This document shows, piece by piece, positions 24,732 to 33,741 of a DNA stretch of 64,000 nt. Source of the stretch: Microbispora sp. NBC_01189. GTDB lineage: Bacteria > Actinomycetota > Actinomycetes > Streptosporangiales > Streptosporangiaceae. The notes under the pieces are model-generated. The model did no database searches and had not been told where the DNA came from. It saw nothing but the letters and a program-made list of their open reading frames with translations. Numbering within the stretch: the stretch's first letter is position 1; each line of letters opens with the position of its first letter. A program made the position numbers and the translations under genes. The stretch lies in NCBI RefSeq assembly GCF_036010665.1, contig NZ_CP108581.1:1863501-1927500 (forward strand), read 5' to 3'.

Positions 24732-25277
24732 GTGAACAAGACACTGCGCCACGCCGTGACCCTGCTGCTGGCCGGGCTCGTGCTGGTGCTCGGCGCATCG
24801 GCGGCGTCCGCCGACAACGGGCCGATCAAGCTGGAGGTGACCGGAGACGGCGGCCACAACGTCAACGTGGTGGCCACGTGGAAGAACGGCAAGCCCGTCG
24901 AGGAGATCGTCGAGGCGACGCTGACCGCCAAGTCGGCCGACGGCCGTTCCTTCGGGCCCGTACGGCTCATGTCCGCGTCCGAGGGCCAGAACGTCTACCA
25001 GCCCGCGGAGCCTCTGCCGAACGGCGAGTGGAACGTCACCGTGACGGCGACCAAGCCTTCCAAGGCGCAGGCGAAGACGAAGGTGACGGCGCAGGACCTC
25101 GCGGCCTCGCCGATGGCCGCGGCCGAGGCGGCCACCCGCGACCGGGTGGCCGCGGCGGACAGCGATGACTCGACGGACTCCCTGCTCAAGATCGGCGTCA
25201 TCGTCCTGGTGGCGGTCCTCGCCCTCGGCGCCTTCGCCGTGATCATGCGGCGCAGAGGGCTGTACGCCCGGCGCTGA
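24732..25277 (+). CDS. Secreted, C-terminally membrane-anchored protein of the WxL/DUF916 cluster
   Basis: 181 residues. A signal peptide (about 1-28) ends ASAASA. A beta-sandwich-like middle (30-115) contains LEVTGDGGHNVNVVATWKNG and FGPVRLM. An Ala-rich acidic linker leads to one transmembrane helix (LLKIGVIVLVAVLALGAFAV) and a short basic tail. The architecture resembles small anchored CopC/FixH-like domains, but I do not recognise a named family with certainty. The GTG start lacks a strong ribosome site. Its position as third in a run of secreted genes suggests a membrane anchor or sensor for the same surface complex. Confidence 0.75.
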   Translation: MNKTLRHAVTLLLAGLVLVLGASAASADNGPIKLEVTGDGGHNVNVVATWKNGKPVEEIVEATLTAKSADGRSFGPVRLMSASEGQNVYQPAEPLPNGEWNVTVTATKPSKAQAKTKVTAQDLAASPMAAAEAATRDRVAAADSDDSTDSLLKIGVIVLVAVLALGAFAVIMRRRGLYARR

Positions 25278-25388
25278 CCTCGGCGGAGACGGCCCTTGTC
25301 GTCGAGCCCTCCCCGGTGCCCGGAACCACGTTCGGAGGGCCGTGGATCCGGGCAGGAAGGGCATCGACGAGCGGCCGAAGGACTGAGC

Positions 25389-26780
25389 ATGGACGATTTC
25401 CGCATCGAGCACGACTCCATGGGCGAGGTGCGGGTGCCCGCCCGGGCCAGGTGGCGGGCGCAGACGCAACGGGCGGTGGAGAACTTCCCGGTGTCGGGCC
25501 GGGGCCTGGAGCCCGCCCACATCGCGGCGCTCGCCCGGATCAAGGCGGCCTGTGCGAAGGTCAACGCCGAGTACGGCGTGATCGACGACGACATGGCGCA
25601 GGCCGTCGGGGACGCGGCCACCGAGGTCGCCGAGGGCCGCTGGGACGACCAGTTCCCCGTGGACGTCTTCCAGACCGGGTCGGGCACCTCCTCCAACATG
25701 AACATGAACGAGGTCGTCGCCACGCTCGCGCAGGAGCGGCTGGGCCGTCCCGTCCACCCGAACGACCACGTCAACGCCGCCCAGTCGTCCAACGACGTCT
25801 TCCCCTCCTCCATCCACGTCGCGGCGGCGTACGCGGTGGTGCACGAACTCACGCCCGCGCTGGAGCACCTGGCCACGGCGCTGGAGGAGAAGGCGACGGA
25901 GTTCGCCGGCGTGGTGAAGTCGGGCCGCACCCACCTCATGGACGCGACGCCGGTCACGCTCGGCCAGGAGTTCGGCGGCTACTCCACCCAGATCGAGCTG
26001 GCCCTCGAACGGCTGCAGGCCGCGCTGCCGCGCCTGGCCGAGCTGCCGCTGGGCGGCACGGCGGTGGGCACCGGGGTGAACGTGCCCGGCCCCGGGTGGG
26101 CGCAGGCGGTGATCGCCGAGCTGAGCCGGACGACCGGACTGCCGTTCACCGAGGCCAGGGACCACTTCGAGGCGCAGGGCGCGCGGGACGGCCTGGTCGA
26201 GCTGTCGGGCATGCTCAAGGTGATCGCCGTCTCGCTCAACAAGATCGCAAATGACCTGCGGTGGATGGGGTCGGGCCCCCGGGCCGGGCTCGCCGAGATC
26301 AATCTCCCCGACCTCCAGCCGGGGTCGTCGATCATGCCGGGGAAGGTCAACCCGGTGATCCCCGAGGCCGTCACGATGGTGGCCGCCCAGGTCGTGGGCA
26401 ACGACGCGGCCGTCACCATGGCCGGGGCCTCGGGCGCGTTCGAGCTGAACGTCATGCTGCCCGTGATGGCGCGCAACGTGCTGGAGTCGATCCGGCTGCT
26501 GGCGAACGTCTCCCGGCTGCTCGCCGACCGCTGCGTCAACGGGATCACCGCCAACGTGGACCGCCTCCGTGAGTACGCCGAGTCGTCGCCGTCCATCGTC
26601 ACCCCGCTCAACCGGTACGTCGGGTACGAGGAGGCCGCGAAGATCGCCAAGCAGGCGCTCAGGGAACGCCGGACGATCCGGGAGGTCGTCATCGAGCGTG
26701 GCCACGTGGCGAGCGGCGCGCTGACCGAACGGCAACTCGACGAGGCCCTCGACGTCCTCTCGATGACCCGGCCCACATAG
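25389..26780 (+). CDS. fumC: Fumarate hydratase, class II
   Basis: 463 residues, the normal length of the iron-independent fumarase of the aspartase/fumarase superfamily, which converts fumarate to malate. The N-terminal [17 protein letters not shown], the [17 protein letters not shown] region and the catalytic-loop signature [11 protein letters not shown] (about 312-322) are all present. ATG 25389 follows a GAAGGA-like site; a GC-rich in-frame lead upstream is not part of the protein. It may be oxygen-stable backup for the Fe-S fumarase at 4356. The next gene is a 3-hydroxybutyrate dehydrogenase. Confidence 0.95.
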   Translation: MDDFRIEHDSMGEVRVPARARWRAQTQRAVENFPVSGRGLEPAHIAALARIKAACAKVNAEYGVIDDDMAQAVGDAATEVAEGRWDDQFPVDVFQTGSGTSSNMNMNEVVATLAQERLGRPVHPNDHVNAAQSSNDVFPSSIHVAAAYAVVHELTPALEHLATALEEKATEFAGVVKSGRTHLMDATPVTLGQEFGGYSTQIELALERLQAALPRLAELPLGGTAVGTGVNVPGPGWAQAVIAELSRTTGLPFTEARDHFEAQGARDGLVELSGMLKVIAVSLNKIANDLRWMGSGPRAGLAEINLPDLQPGSSIMPGKVNPVIPEAVTMVAAQVVGNDAAVTMAGASGAFELNVMLPVMARNVLESIRLLANVSRLLADRCVNGITANVDRLREYAESSPSIVTPLNRYVGYEEAAKIAKQALRERRTIREVVIERGHVASGALTERQLDEALDVLSMTRPT

Positions 26781-26847
26781 GAGACCGGAGAGATATGTCG
26801 CCCGCCGCCATGTGCCGGGCCCGGTGTGGTTCCTATCGTGAGGCAGC

Positions 26848-27621
26848 ATGAGCCTTGAAGGCCGTACGGCCCTGGTCACCGGCGCGGGGAGCGGCATCGG
26901 CCGGGCGTGTGCCCGCCGTCTGGCCGCCGAGGGCGCGCACGTCGTCGTCGCGGACGTCAACGCCGAGGCCGCGGGCGAGGCCGCCGCCGAGATCGGCGGG
27001 ACGCCGGTGACAGTCGATCTGTCGGATCCGGAGTTCCTGGTGGCCTGGCGGGGGCAGCTGCCGCCGTCGCCGGACACCCGCCTGCGGGCCGACATCGTGG
27101 TGAACAACGCGGGGTTCCAGCACGTGGCCCCGATCGAGGACTTCCCGCCCGAGATCTTCAGCGCGATCCTGCGGGTGATGGTCGAGGCGCCGTTCCTGCT
27201 CGCCCGGGCCGTGCTGCCGGGCATGTACGAGCGCGGCTGGGGCCGCATCGTCAACATCTCCTCCGTCCACGGCCTGCGGGCCTCGCCGTACAAGGCGGCG
27301 TACGTGACGGCCAAGCACGCGCTGGAGGGCCTGTCGAAGGTGATCGCCCTCGAAGGGGCGGCCCACGGGGTGACCTCCAACTGCGTCAACCCCGCCTACG
27401 TGCGCACGCCGCTGGTGGAGAACCAGATCGCCGACCAGGCGCGTACACACGGGATCGGCCCCGACCAGGTCGTGGAGCAGATCATGCTCGCCCCGGCGGC
27501 GATCAAGCGGCTGATCGAGCCGGACGAGGTCGCCGAGATGGTCGCCTATCTGTGCGGGCCGAGTGGGTCGTTCGTCACCGGCGCGTCGATCCCCATCGAC
27601 GGCGGATGGAGCGCCCGCTGA
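26848..27621 (+). CDS. bdhA: 3-hydroxybutyrate dehydrogenase (SDR family)
   Basis: 257 residues, a classical short-chain dehydrogenase. The NAD-binding motif TGAGSGIG is at 11-18, then NNAG, catalytic Ser in NISSVHG and YxxxK in YKAAYVTAKHA. The ending GASIPIDGGWSA and segments such as NCVNPAYVRTPLVE match D-3-hydroxybutyrate dehydrogenases, which oxidise 3-hydroxybutyrate to acetoacetate. ATG 26848 follows a TATCGT hexamer and a short GAGG site, so the transcript may begin very near the start. The following regulator overlaps its 3' end by 16 bp, so the two are co-translated. Confidence 0.88.
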   Translation: MSLEGRTALVTGAGSGIGRACARRLAAEGAHVVVADVNAEAAGEAAAEIGGTPVTVDLSDPEFLVAWRGQLPPSPDTRLRADIVVNNAGFQHVAPIEDFPPEIFSAILRVMVEAPFLLARAVLPGMYERGWGRIVNISSVHGLRASPYKAAYVTAKHALEGLSKVIALEGAAHGVTSNCVNPAYVRTPLVENQIADQARTHGIGPDQVVEQIMLAPAAIKRLIEPDEVAEMVAYLCGPSGSFVTGASIPIDGGWSAR

Positions 27622-29591
27622 CCACCCCGGCCCCGGCGCCCGCGGAGGGCGCCCGCGCGTACCTCGACCTGCTCGCGCGGGAGGCGTCGGCGCTCGAGTT
27701 CGAGGGCCCGGTCCTCCAGGCCCGGGCGGCCGGCGCCGACGCGGCCACACTGGAGGAGCTGGAGCAGGCCAAGGTCGCCGCGCTGAAGGTGCGGGCGATG
27801 CTGCGCCGGCGGGCCCGGCGGGAGGCCGAGCTGTCGGCGCTGTTCGACACCGCGGGCGACCTGGCCGGGCTGCGCGACCTCGACGCCGTGCTGGAGGCGA
27901 TCGTCCACCGGGCCAGGCAGCTGCTCGGCACCGACATCGCGTACCTGACGCTGAACGACCCCGAACGCGGCGACACCTACATGCGGGTGACCGACGGGTC
28001 CATCTCGGCCGACTTCCGGCGGCTGCGCCTGGCGCTGGGCGCCGGGCTCGGCGGGCTGGTGGCCCAGACGGGCACGCCCTACAACACGGCCGACTACTTC
28101 GCCGACCCGCGATTCCGGCACACCACGACCATCGACGGCGCGGTCCACGAGGAGGGCCTGGTCGCGATCCTCGGAGTGCCGCTGCGGCTCGGCGCCCGGG
28201 TGATCGGGGTGCTGTTCGCGGCCAACCGCAGCGCCCGGCCGTTCGCGCAGGAGGAGGTCGCGCTGCTGTGCTCGCTGGCGGCGCACGCCGCCGTCGCGAT
28301 CGACACCGCCCGGCTGCTGCAGGAGACCCGCGCCGCGCTGGCCGAGCTGAGCGGGGCGAACGCGGTGATCAGCGCGCACAGCCAGGCGATCGAGCGGGCC
28401 GCCGACGCGCACGACCGGATGACCGGCCTGGTGCTGCGCGGCGGCGGCGTGGAGGACGTCGCCGCGGTGGTCACGGAGGTGCTGGGCGGACGCCTCACCG
28501 TGCTGGACGACGAGAGCCGCCCGCTCGTGGGCGAGACCCGCGAGCTCGACGCGGGCGTCTTCGACGCCGCCCGGTCGTCGCGCGCGCTCGGCCGCACGGT
28601 CAAGCGCGCCGACGCGTACGTCGCCTCGGTGGACGTGGGGGCGGCGCCGCTCTGCACGCTGGTGCTGCGGACGGACCGGCCGGTGTCCGACACCGACCAG
28701 CGCATCCTGGAACGCGCCGCGCTCGTCACCGCGCTGCTGCTGCTGTTCCGCCGCAGCGTGGCCGAGGCCGAGGGGCGGGTGCGCGGGGAGCTGCTCGACG
28801 ACCTGGTCTCCCGGCCCGAGCTGCGCGGGCTGCGCGACCGGGCGCGGCGGCTCGGCGTCGACCTCGGCGCGCCGCACGTGCTGGTCGTGGCGCGGCACGA
28901 CGGGCAGCGGGAGCGGGCCGCCTTCTGGGCGTCCTCGCAGGCGGCGCTCGCCCACGGCCTGGCCGCGGCGCGGGGCGACGAGGTGGTGCTGTTGCTGCCC
29001 GGCGACCGGCCGGGCCCGCTGGCCCGGCGCGTCGCGGCCGAGCTGACGGCCTCGCTCGGGCGTCCGGCAACGGCCGGGGCCGCCCCCGCGGCCGGCCCGG
29101 TCGGCCCGGTTTGCGAGCAGAGTGCCGTCCAGTCCGGCGGGCAGCGTGGCGAGCGGAGTGGCGAGCGGAGTGGCGGGCCGGTGACGTCGGTCGCCGCGGC
29201 GTACGCCGAGGCACGGCGCTGCGCCGGCGCGCTCGTGGCGCTGGGCCGTACGGGCGACGGCGCGAGCGCCGAGGAGTTGGGGTTCGTGGGCCTGCTGGTG
29301 GGCGAGCGACGCGAGGTGGCGGGCTTCCTCTCCGGGGCGCTCGGGCCGGTGCTCGACTACGACGCGCGGCGGGGCACCGCCCTGGTCACGACGCTGAACG
29401 CCTACTTCGGCACCGGCGGCTCGCTGTCGCGCACGGCCGAGGCGCTGCACATCCACGTCAACACGGTCACCCAGCGGCTCGACCGGGTGGGGCAGTTGCT
29501 GGGCGTGGACTGGCAGGAGCCCGACCACGCGCTGGAGATCCAGCTCGCCCTGCGGCTACACCGGCTCAGGACCCACATGCCCGACGTGTGA
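27606..29591 (+). CDS. GAF-domain PucR/CdaR-type transcriptional regulator
   Basis: 661 residues. A helical N-terminus leads to a GAF sensor (about 75-235: DLAGLRDLDAVLEAIVHRA, GGLVAQTGTPYNTADY). A central PucR-like region follows and a C-terminal HTH_30 domain (LVTTLNAYFGTGGSLSRTAE, HIHVNTVTQRLDRV) binds DNA. A Gly/Ser/Gln/Arg insert near 500-520 is made of short repeats. The ATG at 27606 lies inside the end of the dehydrogenase gene, so translation is coupled. It probably senses a small metabolite and activates the 3-hydroxybutyrate genes around it. The ligand is unknown. Confidence 0.88.
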   Translation: MERPLTTPAPAPAEGARAYLDLLAREASALEFEGPVLQARAAGADAATLEELEQAKVAALKVRAMLRRRARREAELSALFDTAGDLAGLRDLDAVLEAIVHRARQLLGTDIAYLTLNDPERGDTYMRVTDGSISADFRRLRLALGAGLGGLVAQTGTPYNTADYFADPRFRHTTTIDGAVHEEGLVAILGVPLRLGARVIGVLFAANRSARPFAQEEVALLCSLAAHAAVAIDTARLLQETRAALAELSGANAVISAHSQAIERAADAHDRMTGLVLRGGGVEDVAAVVTEVLGGRLTVLDDESRPLVGETRELDAGVFDAARSSRALGRTVKRADAYVASVDVGAAPLCTLVLRTDRPVSDTDQRILERAALVTALLLLFRRSVAEAEGRVRGELLDDLVSRPELRGLRDRARRLGVDLGAPHVLVVARHDGQRERAAFWASSQAALAHGLAAARGDEVVLLLPGDRPGPLARRVAAELTASLGRPATAGAAPAAGPVGPVCEQSAVQSGGQRGERSGERSGGPVTSVAAAYAEARRCAGALVALGRTGDGASAEELGFVGLLVGERREVAGFLSGALGPVLDYDARRGTALVTTLNAYFGTGGSLSRTAEALHIHVNTVTQRLDRVGQLLGVDWQEPDHALEIQLALRLHRLRTHMPDV

Positions 29592-29615
29592 GGTGTGTGG
29601 AGAAGACCCATAGGA

Positions 29616-29629
29616 GTGACCCCGGTCAC
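29616..29629 (+). promoter_or_regulatory. Short inverted repeat between regulator and hydrolase genes
   Basis: GTGACC and GGTCAC are separated by two bases, 25 bp after the regulator stop. It may be the operator for the PucR-type protein or part of the hydrolase promoter. Confidence 0.35.
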
Positions 29630-29660
29630 TGCGTACCGTGGCAGCCACCCCATGCCGCCC

Positions 29661-29705
29661 CGCCCCGCACCTCACCGCCCGCACCGCACCGCCCCGCACC
29701 TCACC
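29661..29705 (+). repeat. C-rich low-complexity spacer
   Basis: CGCCCCGCACCTCACC occurs at 29661-29676 and 29690-29705 within a CCGCACC-rich tract. It lies ahead of the hydrolase and shows no reading frame of its own that looks real. Confidence 0.7.
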
Positions 29706-29779
29706 TCACCGCACCGCCCGGCACCGCGCCATCCGGAGACGGGCGACCTCGAGAACACCCGCACACTGGGAGCGACACC

Positions 29780-30811
29780 ATGACCCCGCCCATATCCAGC
29801 GAGACGGTAACCGCCGAGCGGATCCGCACGGACCGTCTCACGCTCAACGTCCTGTCAGTCCCCGGATCGTCGGGCGAGCCGGTGCTGTTCGTGCACGGCA
29901 ACGTCTCCTGCAGCGCGTTCTGGCGGTCCACGATGATCTCGCTCGGCGAGGGGTTCCAGCCGTACGCGGTGGACCTGCGGGGGTTCGGCGGCTCCGATCC
30001 CGAGCCGGTGGACGCGAGCCGGGGCGTGCGCGACTACTCCGACGACGTGATCGCGCTGCTCGACCACCTCGGGCCCGTGCACCTCGTCGGGTGGAGCCTC
30101 GGCGGCGGGGTCGTCATGCAGGTCCTGCGCGACCGGCCGGCGGCGGTCCGAACCCTGACGCTGGTCAACCCCGTCTCGCCGTACGGCTTCGGCGGCACGA
30201 CGGGCGTGGACGGCGTGCTCAACTCCCCCGACGGCGTGGGCTCCGGCGGCGGCGGGGCCAACCCCGAGTTCGTCCGGCTGCTGCGGGAGGGCGACCGCTC
30301 GGACGGCTCCCCGCTCTCGCCCCGGTCGGTGCTGCGCGCCACGTACGTCGCGCCCGGGACCGACCTCGGCGAGGAGGAGGACGCGTTCGTCGAGTCGATG
30401 CTGTCCACCCGGATCGGCGACGACCACTACCCCGGCGACGCCCTGCCCTCCGAGGCCTGGCCGAACCTCGCGCCCGGCAAGCGCGGCGTGCTCAACTCGA
30501 TCGCGCCGACGAACTTCCGGATCGACGACCTGCACGAGATCGACCCCAAGCCGCCGATCCTGTGGATCAGAGGCGACCAGGACGTGATCGTGTCGGACAC
30601 CTCGCTGTTCGACCTCGCGCATCTCGGCGCGATCGGGGCCGTGCCCGGCTGGGACGGCACGCCCGCCCAGCCGATGGTCACCCAGACGCGGGCCGTCCTG
30701 GAGCGCTACGGCGCCTACCGCGAGGTGGTCGTCGAGGGCGCCGGCCACGGCCCGCACCTCGACCGGCCCGCCGAGTTCCGCGCGGCCCTGCTCGCCCACC
30801 TGCGGGGCTGA
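29780..30811 (+). CDS. Alpha/beta hydrolase
   Basis: 343 residues with an alpha/beta hydrolase fold: oxyanion-hole HG in VLFVHGNVSCS, nucleophile elbow GWSLGGG (Ser about 108), and the catalytic His in EGAGHGPH near the end; Asp in WIRGDQDVIV is the likely acid. A lid-like insert (about 130-230) is rich in Gly and charged residues. It may hydrolyse an ester. The adjacent 3-hydroxybutyrate dehydrogenase and regulator suggest a 3-hydroxybutyrate oligomer or ester, by inference only. ATG 29780 has GGGAG about 8 bases upstream. Confidence 0.85.
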   Translation: MTPPISSETVTAERIRTDRLTLNVLSVPGSSGEPVLFVHGNVSCSAFWRSTMISLGEGFQPYAVDLRGFGGSDPEPVDASRGVRDYSDDVIALLDHLGPVHLVGWSLGGGVVMQVLRDRPAAVRTLTLVNPVSPYGFGGTTGVDGVLNSPDGVGSGGGGANPEFVRLLREGDRSDGSPLSPRSVLRATYVAPGTDLGEEEDAFVESMLSTRIGDDHYPGDALPSEAWPNLAPGKRGVLNSIAPTNFRIDDLHEIDPKPPILWIRGDQDVIVSDTSLFDLAHLGAIGAVPGWDGTPAQPMVTQTRAVLERYGAYREVVVEGAGHGPHLDRPAEFRAALLAHLRG

Positions 30812-30841
30812 TCCCCCTCTGATCCCCCTCTGATCCCCCCC
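30809..30841 (+). repeat. 11-bp tandem repeat after the hydrolase stop
   Basis: TGATCCCCCTC occurs three times in direct tandem (last copy one base different) and includes the hydrolase stop codon. Each unit carries another TGA. Confidence 0.9.
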
Positions 30842-30862
30842 TGATCCACGGGGCCGGTCCGT

Positions 30863-32920
30863 TCAGCGACGGTCGCGCAGCACCCGTACGGCGAGGCGGC
30901 GCAGCGGCGAGGGCGCCCGCGGCGGGGCTCCGGCGGGCAGGACGGACACCTGCCCGCCACGGCGGATCGTCAGCCCGAACAGCAGGTCGACGTCCTTCTG
31001 CCCGATCCGCAGGGCGGGCCGCCAGAGGCCGGGGCCGAGGCAGTCGTCCCCGCCGAGCCGGCTCACCGGCACCCGCGCGACGAGCTGCCCGGCCACCCGG
31101 CCGGGAATCCCCGGCTCGACCAGCGCGGGCACGACCATGCTGCGCCCGCGCCCGTCCTGCTCGCGCAGCACCAGCTCGGCCGGCGGGCCACCGCTCGGCG
31201 GCACGTACGGCACGGGCACGACGACGAAGACGTGCCCCTCCTGCCTGGCCACGGTGGCCCGGGACGAGACCAGCGCGATCGACTCGGGGAACGACCTCGG
31301 CTCCACGCACACGCCCAGCTCGCCGCGTTCGGACCAGCACGGCACCACCAGCCGTCCGGGCTCTCCGGCGAGGGCTCCCGCGCAGCTCGTCGCATGCGTG
31401 GGGCGGACGATCCTGGCCCGGCCCCCCGGCAGGCTCCGCAGGCGCACGTGGATCTCCCACAGCCCGGCGGGCAGCGGCCGGCCGAGGGCCGCCGAGCCGA
31501 CGTCGAGACGCGCCTGGCCGTTCACCCAGACGCGCGCCTGTCCCTCGCCTCCCGCGTCCCGGCCTCCCGCGCCCTGACCTGCCGTGCCCTGACCTCGCGC
31601 GTCCTGACCTGCCGCGCCCTGACCTCGCGTGCCCCGGCCCGCCGCGCCCTGACCCACTGTCGCCTGGCCGACCGAGCAGGTGACCGGCAGTGCGTGGGTC
31701 ACCCCAGTCTCCGCATGCCGTACGCAGACCTCCACCCGCGCCCGGCGCACCGCCTCGGTCACGTCGGCCTCCTCGTCGCCGAGCAGGCCGTCGAGCAGCC
31801 CCTCCACGGCCGGAGGCGGCGTCCACAGCAGCCGGTCGTCGCGCTGCCGCAGCCACATCGGGCTCCCGCCCGCCCGCAGCACCTCGACGCTCAGGTCGAG
31901 CAGGAGCGCGCCCCGGTCCCACCGGAGCCCGCGCAGTTCCGCGCTGATCCCGGTGCCGCGCGACGCCTCGGCGAGGGCGAGCAGCGCGTCGAGCCGGTCC
32001 TGCCGCAGCAGCGCCGTACGGGCGCGCAGGTGCGCGGGCAGGTGGACGTCGAGCTCCGGGGAGAACCGGTCGAGCGTGAACCGGCGCAGGAAGGAGAACA
32101 GGAGCATCCGCTCGTCGGGCTCGGCGGCGAGGAAGCGCGGCCCAGCGAGACGGCGCAGCCCTAGCGCCCGCAACCAGTGGGCCTGGATCCGCCGGCGCTG
32201 TGGCCCCGGCTCCGTGCCGGCGTCCACCACGTCGAAGACCGCGTTCAGCCCGTCGAAGAGCGCCTCGGCGTCGAGCCGCTCCTCCCCCGCCGTCCCCGGG
32301 GCGGGCGGGCCGAGGTGGCAGCAGATCTCGCCGGACAGCACGGCGACCACCTTCGCGGCGAGGTACGCCCGGGTCACGAAGGCCTGCTCCGACAGCGGCC
32401 GGTCGGCGAAGCGGAGCGCGCCGGTCTCCAGGAACTCCCGGCTGAACAGCTTGTGCGCGGTCGGCAGCGCGAGGAGATGGTCGCGCAGCACGTCCGCCCG
32501 GTCGTGGTCGCGGGCGAACGCGGCCGGAGGCGGGCCCCCGTCGGCCAGCCTGCCGACCAGGACGTCGGCGTCGGTCTCCACCGCCCTGTCGTACATCCGC
32601 TCCAGCGCGTGCGGCTCCAGCCTGTCGTACTGGCCGAGCAGGTAGACGTACTCGCCGCGGGCCACCGACAGGCCGACGTTGCGCCCGCGCGCGGGCGAGC
32701 CGGTGTGGTCGAGGTGCAGGACCCGCACGTTTCCGCGCTGCCCGGCGATGGCGTCGAGCCGCCTGCGGGTCCCGTCCGTCGACCCGTCGTCGGCGAAGAC
32801 GACCTCGTACTCGTCCGGCGGCAGCGACTGCTCCAGCACCGAACGCACGGCGGCGCCGAAGTCGTCGTTCGACAGCCCGGGGTTGGACACGGGCATAACC
32901 ACGCTGACCTTCACACCCAT
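30863..32920 (-). CDS. Family 2 glycosyltransferase, large, with C-terminal beta domains
   Basis: 685 residues. The GT-A domain (about 1-210) opens VKVSVVMPVSNPG, has FADDGSTDGTRRRL and GSPARGRNVGLSVARGEYVY, and resembles cell-wall polymer transferases such as TarS/TarP and capsular enzymes. Where a metal-binding DxD is expected, the sequence reads LLGQYDRL, so the first Asp is missing. A helical linker and two or three beta-rich segments follow. A Gly/Gln/Ala insert made of 5-residue repeats lies at about 425-470. It probably adds a sugar to a surface polymer, if active. ATG 32920 is preferred because it starts the domain directly. Confidence 0.82.
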   Translation of the reverse strand: MGVKVSVVMPVSNPGLSNDDFGAAVRSVLEQSLPPDEYEVVFADDGSTDGTRRRLDAIAGQRGNVRVLHLDHTGSPARGRNVGLSVARGEYVYLLGQYDRLEPHALERMYDRAVETDADVLVGRLADGGPPPAAFARDHDRADVLRDHLLALPTAHKLFSREFLETGALRFADRPLSEQAFVTRAYLAAKVVAVLSGEICCHLGPPAPGTAGEERLDAEALFDGLNAVFDVVDAGTEPGPQRRRIQAHWLRALGLRRLAGPRFLAAEPDERMLLFSFLRRFTLDRFSPELDVHLPAHLRARTALLRQDRLDALLALAEASRGTGISAELRGLRWDRGALLLDLSVEVLRAGGSPMWLRQRDDRLLWTPPPAVEGLLDGLLGDEEADVTEAVRRARVEVCVRHAETGVTHALPVTCSVGQATVGQGAAGRGTRGQGAAGQDARGQGTAGQGAGGRDAGGEGQARVWVNGQARLDVGSAALGRPLPAGLWEIHVRLRSLPGGRARIVRPTHATSCAGALAGEPGRLVVPCWSERGELGVCVEPRSFPESIALVSSRATVARQEGHVFVVVPVPYVPPSGGPPAELVLREQDGRGRSMVVPALVEPGIPGRVAGQLVARVPVSRLGGDDCLGPGLWRPALRIGQKDVDLLFGLTIRRGGQVSVLPAGAPPRAPSPLRRLAVRVLRDRR
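31565..31665 (-). repeat. 15-bp degenerate tandem repeats in the glycosyltransferase gene
   Basis: Units close to GCGCCCTGACCTGCC recur about seven times and encode GQGAA/GQDAR-type pentapeptides. They form a low-complexity linker between beta domains. Confidence 0.85.
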
Positions 32921-33027
32921 GACGCCAAGGGTGCAGCGCGAGCCCCGCCGGACGCGCGGGCTTGCCGAAGGATCGACCAACCCTGACCAGAGTTTCGCGG
33001 AGCCGCCCGGTGTCTACGGCCGGGTGT

Positions 33028-33741
33028 CTAGTACCAGCCGGTGGACTGGGAGTGGGCCCAGGCGCCGCAGGGCGTCTTGTAGCGGCCGGCGATGTAGCCG
33101 AGGCCCCACTTGATCTGGGTCGCGGGGTTGGTCTGCCAGTCGGCGCCCGCGCTCGCCATCTTGCTGCCGGGGAGCGACTGGGGGATGCCGTACGCGCCGC
33201 TGTAGCGGTTCGCAGCCCGCTCGTTCCAGTGGCTCTCCCGGTCCCACAGCTTCTCCAGGCAGCCCCACTCGCCACCCCAGCCGCGCGCCTCGGCCATCTG
33301 CTTGCCGAGGGCCTTGTTACTGCCGGGGTCGGGGGACGAACCGGGCGGGAAGTTCGCGGGGGGCAGGCCGCCGCCACCGGGGGCCTTCTCCACGATCTCG
33401 ACCGGGTCGAGGACCTTCGTGCGGTCGCGGGCCTTCTCCAGCCGGTCCTTGCGGAGGGCCTGGACCGCGTTCTCCTTGAGCGTGTCGCCCTGGGGGTCGG
33501 GCGCGGCGGGGTCGAGGGCCAGGAAGTCGCCCGGCTCCAGTGGCTTGGCCGGCGCGTTCGAATGCTCGACGGCCGTGCGGACCGTGTAGAACGTCCCCCC
33601 GGCGAGCACGGCCACCGAGGCGCCGAGGATCGCGATCCGCTTGGGTGTCAGCCAGCCAGGCCCGGATTGGCCGTTTCCGCCCCGCCGGGACCGGGGGGCG
33701 CGGGGGCGATCCTTCAACTGCTGACCAGAGCTCACGGCCAC
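33028..33741 (-). CDS. Membrane-anchored lytic transglycosylase-like protein (SLT domain)
   Basis: 237 residues. A basic, Pro/Gly-rich cytoplasmic lead is followed by one transmembrane helix (IAILGASVAVLAGGTFY, about 36-52). A charged linker then leads to a C-terminal SLT-type domain: CLEKLWDRESHWNERAAN with the catalytic Glu in RESHW, SGAYGIPQSLPGSKM, and WGLGYIAGRYKTPCGAW. It is expected to cleave peptidoglycan glycan strands outside the membrane. GTG 33741 (or GTG 33735) is preferred; an upstream extension lacks a ribosome site. It is divergent from the two-component regulator genes. Confidence 0.85.
   Translation of the reverse strand: MAVSSGQQLKDRPRAPRSRRGGNGQSGPGWLTPKRIAILGASVAVLAGGTFYTVRTAVEHSNAPAKPLEPGDFLALDPAAPDPQGDTLKENAVQALRKDRLEKARDRTKVLDPVEIVEKAPGGGGLPPANFPPGSSPDPGSNKALGKQMAEARGWGGEWGCLEKLWDRESHWNERAANRYSGAYGIPQSLPGSKMASAGADWQTNPATQIKWGLGYIAGRYKTPCGAWAHSQSTGWY

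Noticed and set aside
9348..25277. A complete secondary-metabolite cluster
   Set aside because: No polyketide, peptide synthetase or RiPP enzyme is present; the genes are sugar transport, oxidation and surface proteins.
23448..27389. Long minus-strand open frame of about 1313 codons across the surface module and fumC
   Set aside because: It covers five well-supported plus-strand genes and is Arg/Gly/His-rich without recognisable motifs.
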